Source of the DNA: Segetibacter sp.
GTDB lineage: Bacteria > Bacteroidota > Bacteroidia > Chitinophagales > Chitinophagaceae
Reading direction: 5' to 3'
Assembly (NCBI RefSeq): GCF_025963695.1
Contig: NZ_JAOQAH010000119.1
Coordinates: forward strand, 1-57,118
Length of the DNA stretch: 57,118 nt
The notes beneath the pieces were generated by a model. The model made no database searches. It worked only from the letters and a program-made list of their open reading frames with translations, and was not told where the DNA came from. The translations under genes and the position numbers were made by a program. Below, in pieces: positions 1 through 8,680 of this stretch; position 1 is the stretch's first letter; every line of letters begins with the position of its first letter.

Positions 1-405
1 GAATTGCTTCTAAACTATTGTGTACGTTTTTACGACCGACAATTCATCACTCGCGACGCTATACATAAGGGGATCCTGGAAAGGTTTGAGGATCTGTTAA
101 ACAACTATTTTAAAACCGGCAAAGCTCATACGATTGGGTTGCCTTCTGTATCTTATTGTGCAAGTGAACTGAACCTATCCGCCAGCTATTTTGGCGACCT
201 GGTGAAAAAGGAAACTGGAAAAACAGCGCAGGAGTACATACAAATGAAGGTGATAGATGTGGCAAAAGAGAGAATATTTGACCAGAGCAAATCAGTAAGT
301 GAGATAGCATATGAACTAGGCTTTAAGTATCCACAGCACTTCGCTCGTCTTTTTAAACAACGAGTGGGGAAGTCGCCAAATGAATATCGGAGCTCATTGA
401 ACTGA
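1..405 (+). CDS. AraC-family transcriptional regulator, C-terminal part (5' truncated by window edge)
   Basis: The reading frame is open from the first base, so the N-terminus lies outside the window. What remains is the AraC/XylS DNA-binding region with two helix-turn-helix motifs: the first around ASELNLSASYFGDLVKKETG, the second around VSEIAYELGFKYPQHFARLF, ending with the typical KSPNEYR motif. In this family these helices bind adjacent major grooves of a promoter, and the missing N-terminal half usually senses a ligand. The target cannot be told from this fragment. The next intact protein gene downstream on this strand is almost 2.9 kb away, so no operon partner is visible. Confidence 0.93.
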   Translation, partial: ELLLNYCVRFYDRQFITRDAIHKGILERFEDLLNNYFKTGKAHTIGLPSVSYCASELNLSASYFGDLVKKETGKTAQEYIQMKVIDVAKERIFDQSKSVSEIAYELGFKYPQHFARLFKQRVGKSPNEYRSSLN

Positions 406-534
406 TTGTATTGCAGAAATACAGTGCATGGAATGAAAAATAGTAAAGATGATTTTTGAAGAGCTGCTATTATTCTTGTCACAAACCCATTCTTGTCACC
501 AGTGCATTGAAACCCTCTTCGTTCCTCAAGGGGA

Positions 535-1020
535 TCAAACAATTTTGTTCACTTTTATACTTATCAGATTATAATCGTACAGCCGGTGCGCCAACTGTAA
601 ATACTCCGCGCCTTTTTGCTTTTGACCCAACCACCCATCAATGATACCGATGGCAAAAGCATGTGCATGGCGGACTTTAGCCTCAGTGAATTAATTAATT
701 TTCGTGCTTGTGCCGCGTTACCGGTACGGGTAAGCGCTATTTCTTCTAAGGCAGGTCTGTAAATTGTCCCTTTGAATAGATCGATTTTTCTGTTAGTGCT
801 TTGTAGCAGGGCCGCTGTGTTTTCTTTATCTAAAGAATACATCTGCTCAAACTTTGGATCCTTTTTAAGGTTCTCATTTTTCACCAGGCAACATTCGCGA
901 TTCCCTCTTCTTATAATTGGGCGGCGTATTGGTGGTAGAAGCCAATGCTAAAATTGAATTTGTGGTTAGTCTTTCTTCAATAGAAACTTCTTTAAGGTAG
1001 TTGTGGTTTGATAAAAACTT
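535..1020 (-). pseudogene. Decayed gene of unrecognised family, at least two frameshifts
   Basis: On the minus strand three coherent peptide stretches follow one another in different frames. The first, from about 1020 to 880, includes the segment LSNHNYLKEVSIEERLTTNS. The second, from about 884 to 690, has the coherent stretch KIDLFKGTIYRPALEEIALT. The third, from about 690 to the stop at 535-537, includes HAFAIGIIDGWLGQKQKGAE and LAHRLYDYNL. No single frame spans all three and the joins have stop codons, so this reads as one former gene with two frameshifts. I do not recognise the family. Sequencing error at both joins is an alternative but less likely explanation. Confidence 0.5.
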
Positions 1021-1114
1021 TGTCGCAAGTCCAACCTTTGCCGGGAAGAAGATTTAATACGAAAATTAATAAAAAGCTTTTCTTACCAAACCGTGAATCG
1101 AAATATGTGTGCAA

Positions 1115-1148
1115 ACAAAAAAAGCAGCTAAGTTTTATCTTAACTGCT
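1115..1148 (-). terminator. Intrinsic terminator of tRNA-Val
   Basis: A 10-bp stem (1123-1132 with 1139-1148, one G-U pair on the transcript) closes a 6-nt loop and is followed, reading the minus strand, by a run of seven T residues (a-run at 1117-1123). It sits just 3' of the tRNA gene on the same strand. Confidence 0.75.
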
Positions 1149-1159
1149 TGATTGTGAAG

Positions 1160-1234
1160 TGGGAGCACACGGGTTCGAACCGCGGACCCTCTGCTTGTAA
1201 GGCAGATGCTCTAAACCAACTGAGCTATGCTCCC
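1160..1234 (-). tRNA. tRNA-Val (anticodon UAC)
   Basis: The minus strand folds into a full cloverleaf: acceptor GGGAGCA/TGCTCCC, D arm with GCTC..GAGC, anticodon stem TCTGC/GCAGA around loop CTTACAA giving anticodon TAC, and a T arm with TTCGAAC. The discriminator base is A at 1160. CCA is not encoded. It reads valine GUA and, with wobble, GUG codons. Confidence 0.97.
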
Positions 1235-1624
1235 TTTCTTTTTCCCTTATGATTAAGCGAACTCTTTTCGTTTGGGAGTGCAAATATAGGAGTGCTTTTT
1301 ATTTCAACAAAAAAATCTTCTCTTTTTCCGAAAAAGGCAACATGAATTTTATTAAAAGTGTGTCGAAATCTCTTTATTACACAGTTCAACTGACAAAAAA
1401 AGTTGATTCGAGTGGTTATAAAGTACAAGTGTGCGACGCAACAAAAGCCGAAACCGGATAAATAGCTGATCAAAAAAAGAACTCCGGGAATATTGTAAGA
1501 AAAGGGAAGTTTGTATTACTGCCTCTTTTTTATAACATGATCCTGCTATTTATACTGGCTTCTTCGAATTCTTGATTGATCAACCCGGGAAATATGGTAA
1601 AGTATAAGAGTTAAACTGTACCGA
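1235..1624. other. Intergenic stretch with one dispersed repeat copy
   Basis: It lies between tRNA-Val and the 3' end of the FucP-like gene. Only weak open frames are present, with no recognisable protein. The one clear object is a copy of the GTGCGACGCAAC repeat at 1423-1442. Confidence 0.6.
1423..1442 (+). repeat. Dispersed GTGCGACGCAAC repeat, copy 1
   Basis: It reads GTACAAGTGTGCGACGCAAC, which I use as the reference form of the family. Nearly the same string recurs on the minus strand at 22825-22845 and 28222-28242 and on the plus strand at 56805-56824. Confidence 0.75.
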
Positions 1625-3118
1625 TCAATGACTTCCGCTAACCTTTACATCATAATCGATCCCCTGACTCTTAAGAATTGCCTTGGCCCGAATTGCATAA
1701 AAGGCGAGGTATGCAAAACACGCAACACCTACAAAGTATGAAAATTGAATTCCTAAAAGGTTGTCATCGGCTAAATAACCTTGTAGCAAGCTAATTACGC
1801 CGCCGCCCATGATCATCATGATTAAGTAGTTAGAACCTTCGCCGGTATGTTTTCCAAGGCCAGCAATGGCAAGTGTATAAATACAAGGCCACAATGTAGA
1901 GCAGAAAAGACCGACGCTTGTAAAGGCATATACACTTGTAAGCCCGGTTGAGAAAATGCCGGTAAGTAATGCAATAATTGCAAAGGCGGAGAAAATGAAG
2001 AGTTGGGTTGCAGGGTTGCCCTTGCTTAAAAAATCGCCAATTATTAAAGCAATAATAATTACACTATAAATGTAGAATGGAGTGATATCGTGATTAGCCA
2101 ATTTATTAATAAGAAGAAAAACCCCAAATGCGAGGTAAGGCATCAAAACGCGTAATATAGATTTTAAGCTGTTACTAATGTTGAAGGCTCCAACTGAAGA
2201 AGTCCATCTTCCCATCATTAAGCTTGCCCAGTATAAGGAGATGAAAGGAGCCATACTTTCGGTTGGAAACGGCAAGCCGTCGGCTGTTTTTACGTGCTGT
2301 TTCATAAATTCCGGCAAATTGCTTGCGGTGGATACTTCTACGCCTACGTAAATAAATATAGCTACCATTCCCAGCGCTAACTGTCCATAGTTTAAAGAAC
2401 TCTTTCTGACTTTTGAAACTAAAGGATCAGCGACATCGGTGGGAGTCGAGACAATTTTCGTATCATCTTCAGAAACGATTTTGTTTGGAATAGAAGAAAA
2501 CTTAAAAATTAAAGCAACTACTAGAAAGAGGCCTCCTAAAATTAGGTAAGGAGTTTTGACGGCACCAATGTCTGCAATTTTTGCAGTGTCGCTGGTAACC
2601 GAACCGAAGATGGCAATGCTTACCAAAACAGGACCTATTGTTGTTCCGAAATTATTTACGCCCCCTGCCAAACTTAACCTTTGGGATCCGGTGCGTGAAT
2701 CGCCCATAATAACAGCCAATGGGTTTGCCGCAGTTTGTTGTAGAGAATAGCCCAGACCAATAATAAACAAACCGGCGATCAACAAAGTAAAAGATGCCGT
2801 TTCCGCTGCGGGGTAAAAAAGCAAAGCGCCGATTGTAGAAATAATCAATCCAAGGGCTATTCCGTTTTTGTATCCAATCTTGTTTAAGATATCGCCGCCG
2901 ATAGTTTTGCTAATGATTAAGTAAAGAATAGCTCCGATGGTATAGGCAAAGTAAAAAGCAAATGATATCATTTGTGACTGCCATTGCTCAAGTTGTAATT
3001 TTTCTTTGAAAACCGGGATAAGAATATCGTTACTGGCAGCAACAAACCCCCAAAAAAAGAAAACAGAAATCAAAGTACCAAACTGAGACCATTTCGTTTG
3101 TTGGTGCATAACAATCAA
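1625..3118 (-). CDS. FucP-type sugar:H+ symporter (MFS, FHS family)
   Basis: This 497-residue polytopic inner-membrane protein has about 12 hydrophobic segments and carries the signature of the fucose/glucose-galactose/hexose permeases: FFFWGF near the N-terminus, SNDILIPVFK, and GYSLQQTAANPLAVIMGD in the first half. Members carry L-fucose, glucose, galactose or N-acetylglucosamine with protons; the substrate cannot be read off. The family often has ATG at either of two sites; a second in-frame ATG at 3109 fits equally well and would remove three residues. The gene is divergent from glgA across a 165-bp gap, so imported hexose feeding glycogen synthesis is a plausible link, but this is inferred from position only. 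It is longer than E. coli FucP because of a charged loop in the middle (about residues 215-245). Confidence 0.9.
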   Translation of the reverse strand: MIVMHQQTKWSQFGTLISVFFFWGFVAASNDILIPVFKEKLQLEQWQSQMISFAFYFAYTIGAILYLIISKTIGGDILNKIGYKNGIALGLIISTIGALLFYPAAETASFTLLIAGLFIIGLGYSLQQTAANPLAVIMGDSRTGSQRLSLAGGVNNFGTTIGPVLVSIAIFGSVTSDTAKIADIGAVKTPYLILGGLFLVVALIFKFSSIPNKIVSEDDTKIVSTPTDVADPLVSKVRKSSLNYGQLALGMVAIFIYVGVEVSTASNLPEFMKQHVKTADGLPFPTESMAPFISLYWASLMMGRWTSSVGAFNISNSLKSILRVLMPYLAFGVFLLINKLANHDITPFYIYSVIIIALIIGDFLSKGNPATQLFIFSAFAIIALLTGIFSTGLTSVYAFTSVGLFCSTLWPCIYTLAIAGLGKHTGEGSNYLIMMIMGGGVISLLQGYLADDNLLGIQFSYFVGVACFAYLAFYAIRAKAILKSQGIDYDVKVSGSH

Positions 3119-3283
3119 TGTGTAAGGTTAGTAAATAGGGATCAAAATAAAGACAAATTATTTACTGGGAACATTTATTTTAGTGCAATTATTAGTGGCT
3201 TTTTTTTAAATATTTATTTATATGTTTACTAAAAGAAGGTTACTGTCTTATAAAATTCCTTTACCAATCTTTAAAAACTGTGA

Positions 3284-4702
3284 ATGGACATTCTACACAT
3301 TAGTGCCGAGTGTTACCCAATAGCGAAAGCAGGCGGCTTGGGTGATGTTGTTGGTGCATTGCCGAAATATCAAAACGGGCTGGGACATGTAGCAAAGGTT
3401 GTTATGCCCATGTACCGCACAAAATTCTTGCATAACAATGAGTGGGATGTTGAATTTAAAGGCAACACAAATCTCGGTTCACGGAATTTTGATTATACAA
3501 TCATCAGGGAAAGAACAAACAAACTTGGATACGAACTTTTCTTAGTAGACATTTATGGACTACTTGACAGAGAGAAAATCTATGGTTATGATGACGACAT
3601 TGAACGTTTTGCAGCTTTTCAAATTGCAGTTGTTCACTGGCTGACTTATTCGCCGGCTAAAAAACCTGACGTCGTTCATTGCCACGATCACCAGGCTGGT
3701 CTTATCCCATTTATGATGCGGTACTGTTATGACTTCAATTGGGCCCTAGGTAATTTGAAAACAGTAATCACTATTCACAACGCTCAATACCAGGGATGGA
3801 TAGGTTGGGACAGAAGCTATTATATTCCTTCTTATGACCGATGGAAGCACGGAATGCTTGAGTGGCAGAACAATATTAATTCTTTGGCAAGCGGAATAAA
3901 GTGTGCAGATAAGGTAACAACGGTAAGCCCAAGTTACCTTGAAGAATTACGATATGCCGCAAATGGGTTAGAAAATCTTTTTGAATATGAAAGGGGAAAA
4001 TGCGTTGGTATTTTAAACGGAATAGACACAGATGTATGGGACCCTGCAACTGATACTTATATTGACAACCCATTTTCTCTTGAAGATGTAGCACATGGTA
4101 AATTGTTGAATAAGCAAGTTTTGTGTGAACAGTTTGGTTTTAATATCGACAATCCTTTAATCGTTTTTATTGGCAGGCTGGTAGGCGAGAAAGCAGCAGA
4201 CATTTTACCTGATAGCATTCTTGCATCTATTTACAGTTTACAACATAATGTCTCCTTTTTAATACTTGGAAGCGGCGAGCCCGATGTGGAATGGAGATTA
4301 AATAATCTTACTTCTCAGTTTGCAGGAAGTTACAATGCTGTTATTGGGTACAATGAGAAGTTAAGTCACCAAATGTATGCTGGCGCAGATTTTTTGTTAA
4401 TGCCAAGCAGGGTAGAGCCTTGCGGCTTGAACCAAATGTATGCAATGCGTTATGGAACCGTTCCAATGGTAAGAAGTACCGGCGGTTTACGTGATACAGT
4501 GATAGATATGGGAGATGAGGGTGGTTACGGCATACGGTTTATTCATGCGTCAGTCGGTGATGTCATTCATTCCATTCATCGTGCCGCTGCTGTTTATAAA
4601 GACACTGGTACACTTAACAACATGCGAACGCGAATGATGCAGGTAGATAACAGTTGGGATAACAGTGCGCAACATTACATTGATGTTTACCGAAATCTAT
4701 AA
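3284..4702 (+). CDS. glgA: Glycogen synthase (ADP-glucose, GT5)
   Basis: GlgA transfers glucose from ADP-glucose to the non-reducing end of a growing alpha-1,4-glucan in the cytoplasm. The N-terminus shows the GT5 signature around K15 (AKAGGLGDVVGALPK), the loop that holds the sugar nucleotide. The C-terminal Rossmann domain has FIGRLVGEK and the retaining-GT motif PSRVEPCGLNQMYAMRYGT with E378, then STGGLRDTV. The length, 472 residues, is normal for the family. The ATG gives a direct MDILHISAE start without signal peptide. glgC follows after 29 bp on the same strand, so the two are very likely co-transcribed. There is no clear Shine-Dalgarno sequence, as is usual in this phylum. No branching enzyme or phosphorylase is in the window. 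Confidence 0.96.
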   Translation: MDILHISAECYPIAKAGGLGDVVGALPKYQNGLGHVAKVVMPMYRTKFLHNNEWDVEFKGNTNLGSRNFDYTIIRERTNKLGYELFLVDIYGLLDREKIYGYDDDIERFAAFQIAVVHWLTYSPAKKPDVVHCHDHQAGLIPFMMRYCYDFNWALGNLKTVITIHNAQYQGWIGWDRSYYIPSYDRWKHGMLEWQNNINSLASGIKCADKVTTVSPSYLEELRYAANGLENLFEYERGKCVGILNGIDTDVWDPATDTYIDNPFSLEDVAHGKLLNKQVLCEQFGFNIDNPLIVFIGRLVGEKAADILPDSILASIYSLQHNVSFLILGSGEPDVEWRLNNLTSQFAGSYNAVIGYNEKLSHQMYAGADFLLMPSRVEPCGLNQMYAMRYGTVPMVRSTGGLRDTVIDMGDEGGYGIRFIHASVGDVIHSIHRAAAVYKDTGTLNNMRTRMMQVDNSWDNSAQHYIDVYRNL

Positions 4703-4731
4703 AACCATTTTAAAAACTAACGATAAATAAT

Positions 4732-6024
4732 ATGGATAGTCAATCAAAATCAGTGGTGGCGGTAATACTCGGCGGAGGTGCCGGTACAAGATTACATCCT
4801 CTAACTGCAAGTCGTAGCAAACCTGCTGTACCTATTGCCGGTAAATACCGGTTGGTTGATATACCAATCAGTAACTGTATCAACAGCGGTATTAGTAGGA
4901 TGTTTGTGTTAACGCAATATAACTCGGCCTCTTTAAACAGGCATATAAAGAACACTTATCATTTTAGTGCTTTTAGCAGCGGCTTTGTTGATATACTTGC
5001 TGCCGAACAAACTCCCGATAACCCAAGCTGGTTCCAGGGAACGGCCGATGCGGTGCGCCAGTCACTTCGTCACTTGCAGACTTTTGATTTTGAATATGTG
5101 CTTATCCTAAGCGGTGACCAGTTATACCAGATGGATTTCTGCGAAATGATTGAGCAGCATAAAAAAACAGGAGCGGATATAACCATTGCAACCCAGCCTG
5201 TCCATGGACGCGAAGCAAGCGAATTTGGTATTTTGAAGTCTGATGATCAGCACATGATCACCTCTTTTATCGAAAAGCCAAAGCAGGATCTTTTGCCAGA
5301 CTGGATCAGCGATACAGGTGAGGATATGAAGGCCGTCGGAAGACTTTACCTCGCTTCGATGGGTATCTATGTATTTAGCCGCAAGTTACTTTTTGAGTTG
5401 CTTGAAGACAAAATGAAAGATGCAACCGATTTCGGTAAACAAATACTTCCTGAGTCTATTGGTGTGTACAAAGTAGCGAGCTACCAGTATGAAGGTTACT
5501 GGACAGACATAGGAAATATTTATTCTTTTTACGAGGCTAACCTGGCGTTAACTGATGCACTTCCTCCTTTCAATTTATTTGATAATACAAATACAGTTTT
5601 TACCCGTGCACGCATGCTTCCCCCGGCTAAGTTTACAGGAAGTACTTTGGAGAAATCAATTGTTGCAGAAGGTTCCATTATTCATGCAAGCAGAATTAGA
5701 GGAAGCGTAGTAGGCATCAGGTCAAGAATTGGCGAGGAAACCGAAATTATTGATAGCTACCTGATGGGTAACGATTATTATGAAACCTTCAACCAGATAT
5801 TAGCTAACGAAGAAAAGGGAGTGCCTACTGTTGGTATTGGAAAAAGATGCCGTATTGAACATGCTATTATAGATAAGAATTGCCGTATCGGAAACGATGT
5901 AACAATTATTGGTGGAAATAAACTGGCTAACACAGAGCATGAACTGTACACGGTTAAAGACGAAATCGTAGTAGTTAAAAAGAATGCAGTGTTACCCGAT
6001 GGATTTAAAATAGGAGCAGAATAA
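4732..6024 (+). CDS. glgC: Glucose-1-phosphate adenylyltransferase
   Basis: It makes ADP-glucose and pyrophosphate from ATP and glucose-1-phosphate, the committed step of bacterial glycogen synthesis. The nucleotide-binding motif GGGAGTRLHPLTASRSKPAVP lies at residues 14-34, followed by FQGTADAVRQ, the LSGDQLYQMD active-site strand and SFIEKP. The last 120 residues form the left-handed beta-helix with hexapeptide-like repeats (VGIRSRIGEE, CRIGNDVTII) that carries the allosteric site. The length of 430 is typical. It forms a unit with glgA just upstream, and a strong hairpin plus T-run follows at 6216-6242. Confidence 0.96.
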   Translation: MDSQSKSVVAVILGGGAGTRLHPLTASRSKPAVPIAGKYRLVDIPISNCINSGISRMFVLTQYNSASLNRHIKNTYHFSAFSSGFVDILAAEQTPDNPSWFQGTADAVRQSLRHLQTFDFEYVLILSGDQLYQMDFCEMIEQHKKTGADITIATQPVHGREASEFGILKSDDQHMITSFIEKPKQDLLPDWISDTGEDMKAVGRLYLASMGIYVFSRKLLFELLEDKMKDATDFGKQILPESIGVYKVASYQYEGYWTDIGNIYSFYEANLALTDALPPFNLFDNTNTVFTRARMLPPAKFTGSTLEKSIVAEGSIIHASRIRGSVVGIRSRIGEETEIIDSYLMGNDYYETFNQILANEEKGVPTVGIGKRCRIEHAIIDKNCRIGNDVTIIGGNKLANTEHELYTVKDEIVVVKKNAVLPDGFKIGAE

Positions 6025-6079
6025 ATGTTTGCCGCGCGGCCGGTGAAAAAGTGCTGGGGATGTGTGATACCAGCATTCG

Positions 6080-6109
6080 TTTTTCATAGCTTCATCGTTG
6101 CGTCGCAAT
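6080..6109 (-). repeat. Dispersed GCGACGCAACGATG repeat, copy 2
   Basis: On the minus strand this reads ATTGCGACGCAACGATG, then AAGCTATGAAAA. The core matches copy 1 and the trailing GCTATGAAAA matches the copies near 7767 and 13418, linking the two subtypes of the family. Confidence 0.6.
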
Positions 6110-6215
6110 CCTTTCATCAGCCCCTCTTTAATCAACTATAGCTTCTATTCGAGACTATTTTAACTGTACAGACTGTTTAATACCGCACTTCTAAATCTTT
6201 CGAAACAGAAATTTT

Positions 6216-6242
6216 AAAACATCCTGAAAAGGATGTTTTTTT
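6216..6242 (+). terminator. Intrinsic terminator after glgA-glgC
   Basis: A 9-bp perfect stem (6216-6224 with 6231-6239) with a 6-nt loop runs into a T-tract. It lies 190 bp after glgC and just before the next transporter gene, so it probably separates the two transcripts. Confidence 0.8.
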
Positions 6243-6296
6243 GCTACTTTTAGTAATTATGTAATTGTTACACATTATAACAACCCACCGACTGCT

Positions 6297-7637
6297 ATGG
6301 CCCTTGTAACTACTGAAACAGTTGCCTCCCCAAAGAGAAGGCAGAAGCTGAGCCTTTTCGAGATCTTCAATATGAGTTTTGGATTTCTCGGTATCCAGTT
6401 TGGTTTCGCTTTACAAAATGCTAACGTTAGCAGAATCTTTCAAACGCTTGGTGCAAAAGTTGACGATATTCCTATTTTGTGGATTGCTGCTCCAATAACA
6501 GGTTTGCTTGTTCAGCCTGTTGTAGGCTACATCAGCGATCGAACCTGGCATCCATACTGGGGAAGACGCAGGCCATTCTTCTTCATCGGTTCCATACTAG
6601 CCTCAATAGCTTTATTTCTGATGCCGAATGCAACTGTGCTGTGGATGGCTGCAATATTACTTTGGGCGTTAGATGCTTCCATCAATATTTCTATGGAGCC
6701 CTTCAGGGCTTATGTTGGCGACAAGCTTGGCAGCAACCAAAGAACAACCGGTTTTGCTATGCAAACGTTCTTTATAGGTGTAGGTGCTGTTGTTGCTTCT
6801 TTGCTTCCGTATTTTTTTACCAACGTTTTGCACATCAGCAATACTGCACCCGAAGGTGTTATTCCCGACTCCGTTAAATACTCGTTTTATATAGGAGGCA
6901 TTGTTTTCTTCGCGGCGGTAGCATGGACTGTTTTCTCAACTAAAGAACTACCTCCCGACAACATAGAAGAATGGAAAAAAGAGATGCGGGAAAGTAATGG
7001 ACTTTTTAAAGGATTTACTGAAATTTTAAAAGGGTTTACAACAATGCCGCCAACAATGCTTCAGCTAGCTATTGTTCAATTCTTTACCTGGCTTGCCTTG
7101 TTTTCAATGTGGATCTATACTACTTCGGCTGTAGCTCAAAATGCCTTCAATTCTACTGATACTACTTCAAAAGCTTACCAGGACGCTGCCGACTGGGTTG
7201 GGGTAATGTTTATGGTGTATAACGGAGTTTCAGCCATTACTGCTTTTCTGCTTCCAATAATTGCCGAAAAGACAGGAAGAAAGTATACGCACATGATTTG
7301 CCTTATCATTGGTGGAATTGGTCTTGTTTCGATGCTTTACATTAAAGACAAAAATTTATTATTGCTTCCAATGGTGGGCATCGGTCTTGCCTGGTCGTCT
7401 ACTCTAACCATGCCTTATGCAATTCTTGCAGGTGCGCTACCTGCAACGAAAATGGGCTTCTATATGGGAGTTTTCAATTTTTTTATAGTAATTCCTCAGA
7501 TTTTAGCAGCCGCTATTCTTGGCTTTTTTGTAAGAATACTTTTTAATAATGAAAGTATTTACGCTCTTGTTGTAGGTGGGGTAGCAATGATTATTGCAGG
7601 TTTACTTAACGTGTTGGTTAAAGACAAAGACGAATAA
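6297..7637 (+). CDS. MFS sugar transporter of the GPH/SLC45 type
   Basis: This 446-residue inner-membrane protein has about 12 transmembrane segments. The motif ISDRTWHPYWGRRRPFFFIG after the second segment is characteristic of the SLC45/plant sucrose carrier and glycoside-pentoside-hexuronide group, as are SFGFLGIQFGFALQNANVSRI at the N-terminus and the conserved SINISMEPFRAYVGD. Bacterial relatives take up maltose, sucrose or other glucosides with protons or sodium. The substrate is not visible here. Its position right after glgA-glgC favours an alpha-glucoside linked to glycogen metabolism (inference). It probably has its own promoter, since a terminator lies between it and glgC. Confidence 0.87.
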   Translation: MALVTTETVASPKRRQKLSLFEIFNMSFGFLGIQFGFALQNANVSRIFQTLGAKVDDIPILWIAAPITGLLVQPVVGYISDRTWHPYWGRRRPFFFIGSILASIALFLMPNATVLWMAAILLWALDASINISMEPFRAYVGDKLGSNQRTTGFAMQTFFIGVGAVVASLLPYFFTNVLHISNTAPEGVIPDSVKYSFYIGGIVFFAAVAWTVFSTKELPPDNIEEWKKEMRESNGLFKGFTEILKGFTTMPPTMLQLAIVQFFTWLALFSMWIYTTSAVAQNAFNSTDTTSKAYQDAADWVGVMFMVYNGVSAITAFLLPIIAEKTGRKYTHMICLIIGGIGLVSMLYIKDKNLLLLPMVGIGLAWSSTLTMPYAILAGALPATKMGFYMGVFNFFIVIPQILAAAILGFFVRILFNNESIYALVVGGVAMIIAGLLNVLVKDKDE

Positions 7638-7766
7638 AAAGTTTATGAAAACAGCTGTTCCGATATTGATTTGCATTCGGCATTAACCCCACTGGTAGTT
7701 GGCCAGCAGCCGGACGTGTCGGCAGACAGTATGGCGGGTGCTTGAACGAACAGAATAGCTTGTTTT

Positions 7767-7809
7767 GCTGCTATGAAAAACTACCGGTGAAACGAGCGTG
7801 GCAACGATG
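7767..7809 (+). repeat. 43-bp repeat element, plus copy
   Basis: It consists of GCTGCTATGAAAAACT (7767-7782), an 11-nt variable spacer and GAGCGTGGCAACGATG (7794-7809). The same two 16-mers with the same 11-nt spacing occur on the minus strand at 13430-13472. The second 16-mer looks like a four-base-shorter form of the GTGCGACGCAACGATG core. Confidence 0.8.
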
Positions 7810-7867
7810 TTTAATGGTAGTGTAAATGCCTGTTACAAAAAAGTTCCTAAATAAAAAATCCAGCTAT

Positions 7868-8680
7868 TTAAGTTGTCGCTTGCAGGTGAGGTGTATTATT
7901 AGCAGTATTCACTTGTTTTTGTAAAAAATCATTCATTGTTTCGAACGAGCCTTCTTTCCCAAGGTCAATTATAAGTCTGTGTAATCTTTCCACCAGTTCA
8001 TTGCCGGAATGTCTTTTAACATAATTGGGTAGATTATAACTACTGATATCGGTAAACTCCCACGGATGGAAGTAGAGATTTAAGTAACCGTACTTTTTAA
8101 GGGCATTTAAAGCAAGCCTTCTATAAAGAAAATAAGGGAAGTTTTTAAAAGTAAGCCAAAACAGAGGGATCCTTAAAGCCGGTGAAACAGAACATGGCAA
8201 ACGATATACCTGCTGCTGTTTGTACAACGTTTTGGGTAGGTGTAAATTGTTATATTTTCGGGGAATGAAGGTTGGGTTAATGGAAGAGTCGTAAATATAT
8301 CCAGCCTCGTTAACCAGCGCCATATCTATTGGTTTCATTCGTGGCATTCGCAGCCCATACACTTGCTTCCCGGTAATTTCTTCTAAAGTAGATTTCGATT
8401 GTAGCAGATCTTGGTTTTCGAAATGGGAGTGGTAGTAAGTGTGAGAAGCGATTTCGTGTTTAAGAGCTAAAGCCCGTACTTGTTCGCTGTTTTCAGTGGC
8501 GTAAGCAGCGGTGGTAAAAATGGTGACGGGAATTTTATGAGTATCGAGTACTTCAGTTACGGCATCCATGCCTTTCCTTCCAATCATCAACTGTTCTTCC
8601 CATGGCAGGTTTGAACCATACTCATTCGGTACATCAAACTCCTCCAGATCAAACGTTAATAAGACCTTTCCGCTGTGCAT
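7868..8680 (-). CDS. Polysaccharide deacetylase family protein (NodB-type)
   Basis: Members hydrolyse N- or O-acetyl groups from polysaccharides using a divalent metal. The first motif is TFDLEEFD with D11, and the metal-binding motif is H80-x3-H84 (SHTYYH). The RMPRMKP stretch near residue 115 corresponds to the RxP motif. Near the C-terminus YLNLYFHPWEF provides the late catalytic His motif. There is no signal peptide in 270 residues, so it acts in the cytoplasm or on a lipid-linked intermediate at the inner face, unlike the exported members. Its start codon overlaps the last 32 bases of the GT2 gene upstream, so translation is probably coupled and the two may act on the same glycan. Confidence 0.87.
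   Translation of the reverse strand: MHSGKVLLTFDLEEFDVPNEYGSNLPWEEQLMIGRKGMDAVTEVLDTHKIPVTIFTTAAYATENSEQVRALALKHEIASHTYYHSHFENQDLLQSKSTLEEITGKQVYGLRMPRMKPIDMALVNEAGYIYDSSINPTFIPRKYNNLHLPKTLYKQQQVYRLPCSVSPALRIPLFWLTFKNFPYFLYRRLALNALKKYGYLNLYFHPWEFTDISSYNLPNYVKRHSGNELVERLHRLIIDLGKEGSFETMNDFLQKQVNTANNTPHLQATT

Noticed and set aside
1249..1461. 70-codon frame between tRNA-Val and the FucP-like gene
   Set aside because: Its last part is made of the dispersed repeat, the composition is not protein-like and the reverse strand is equally open.
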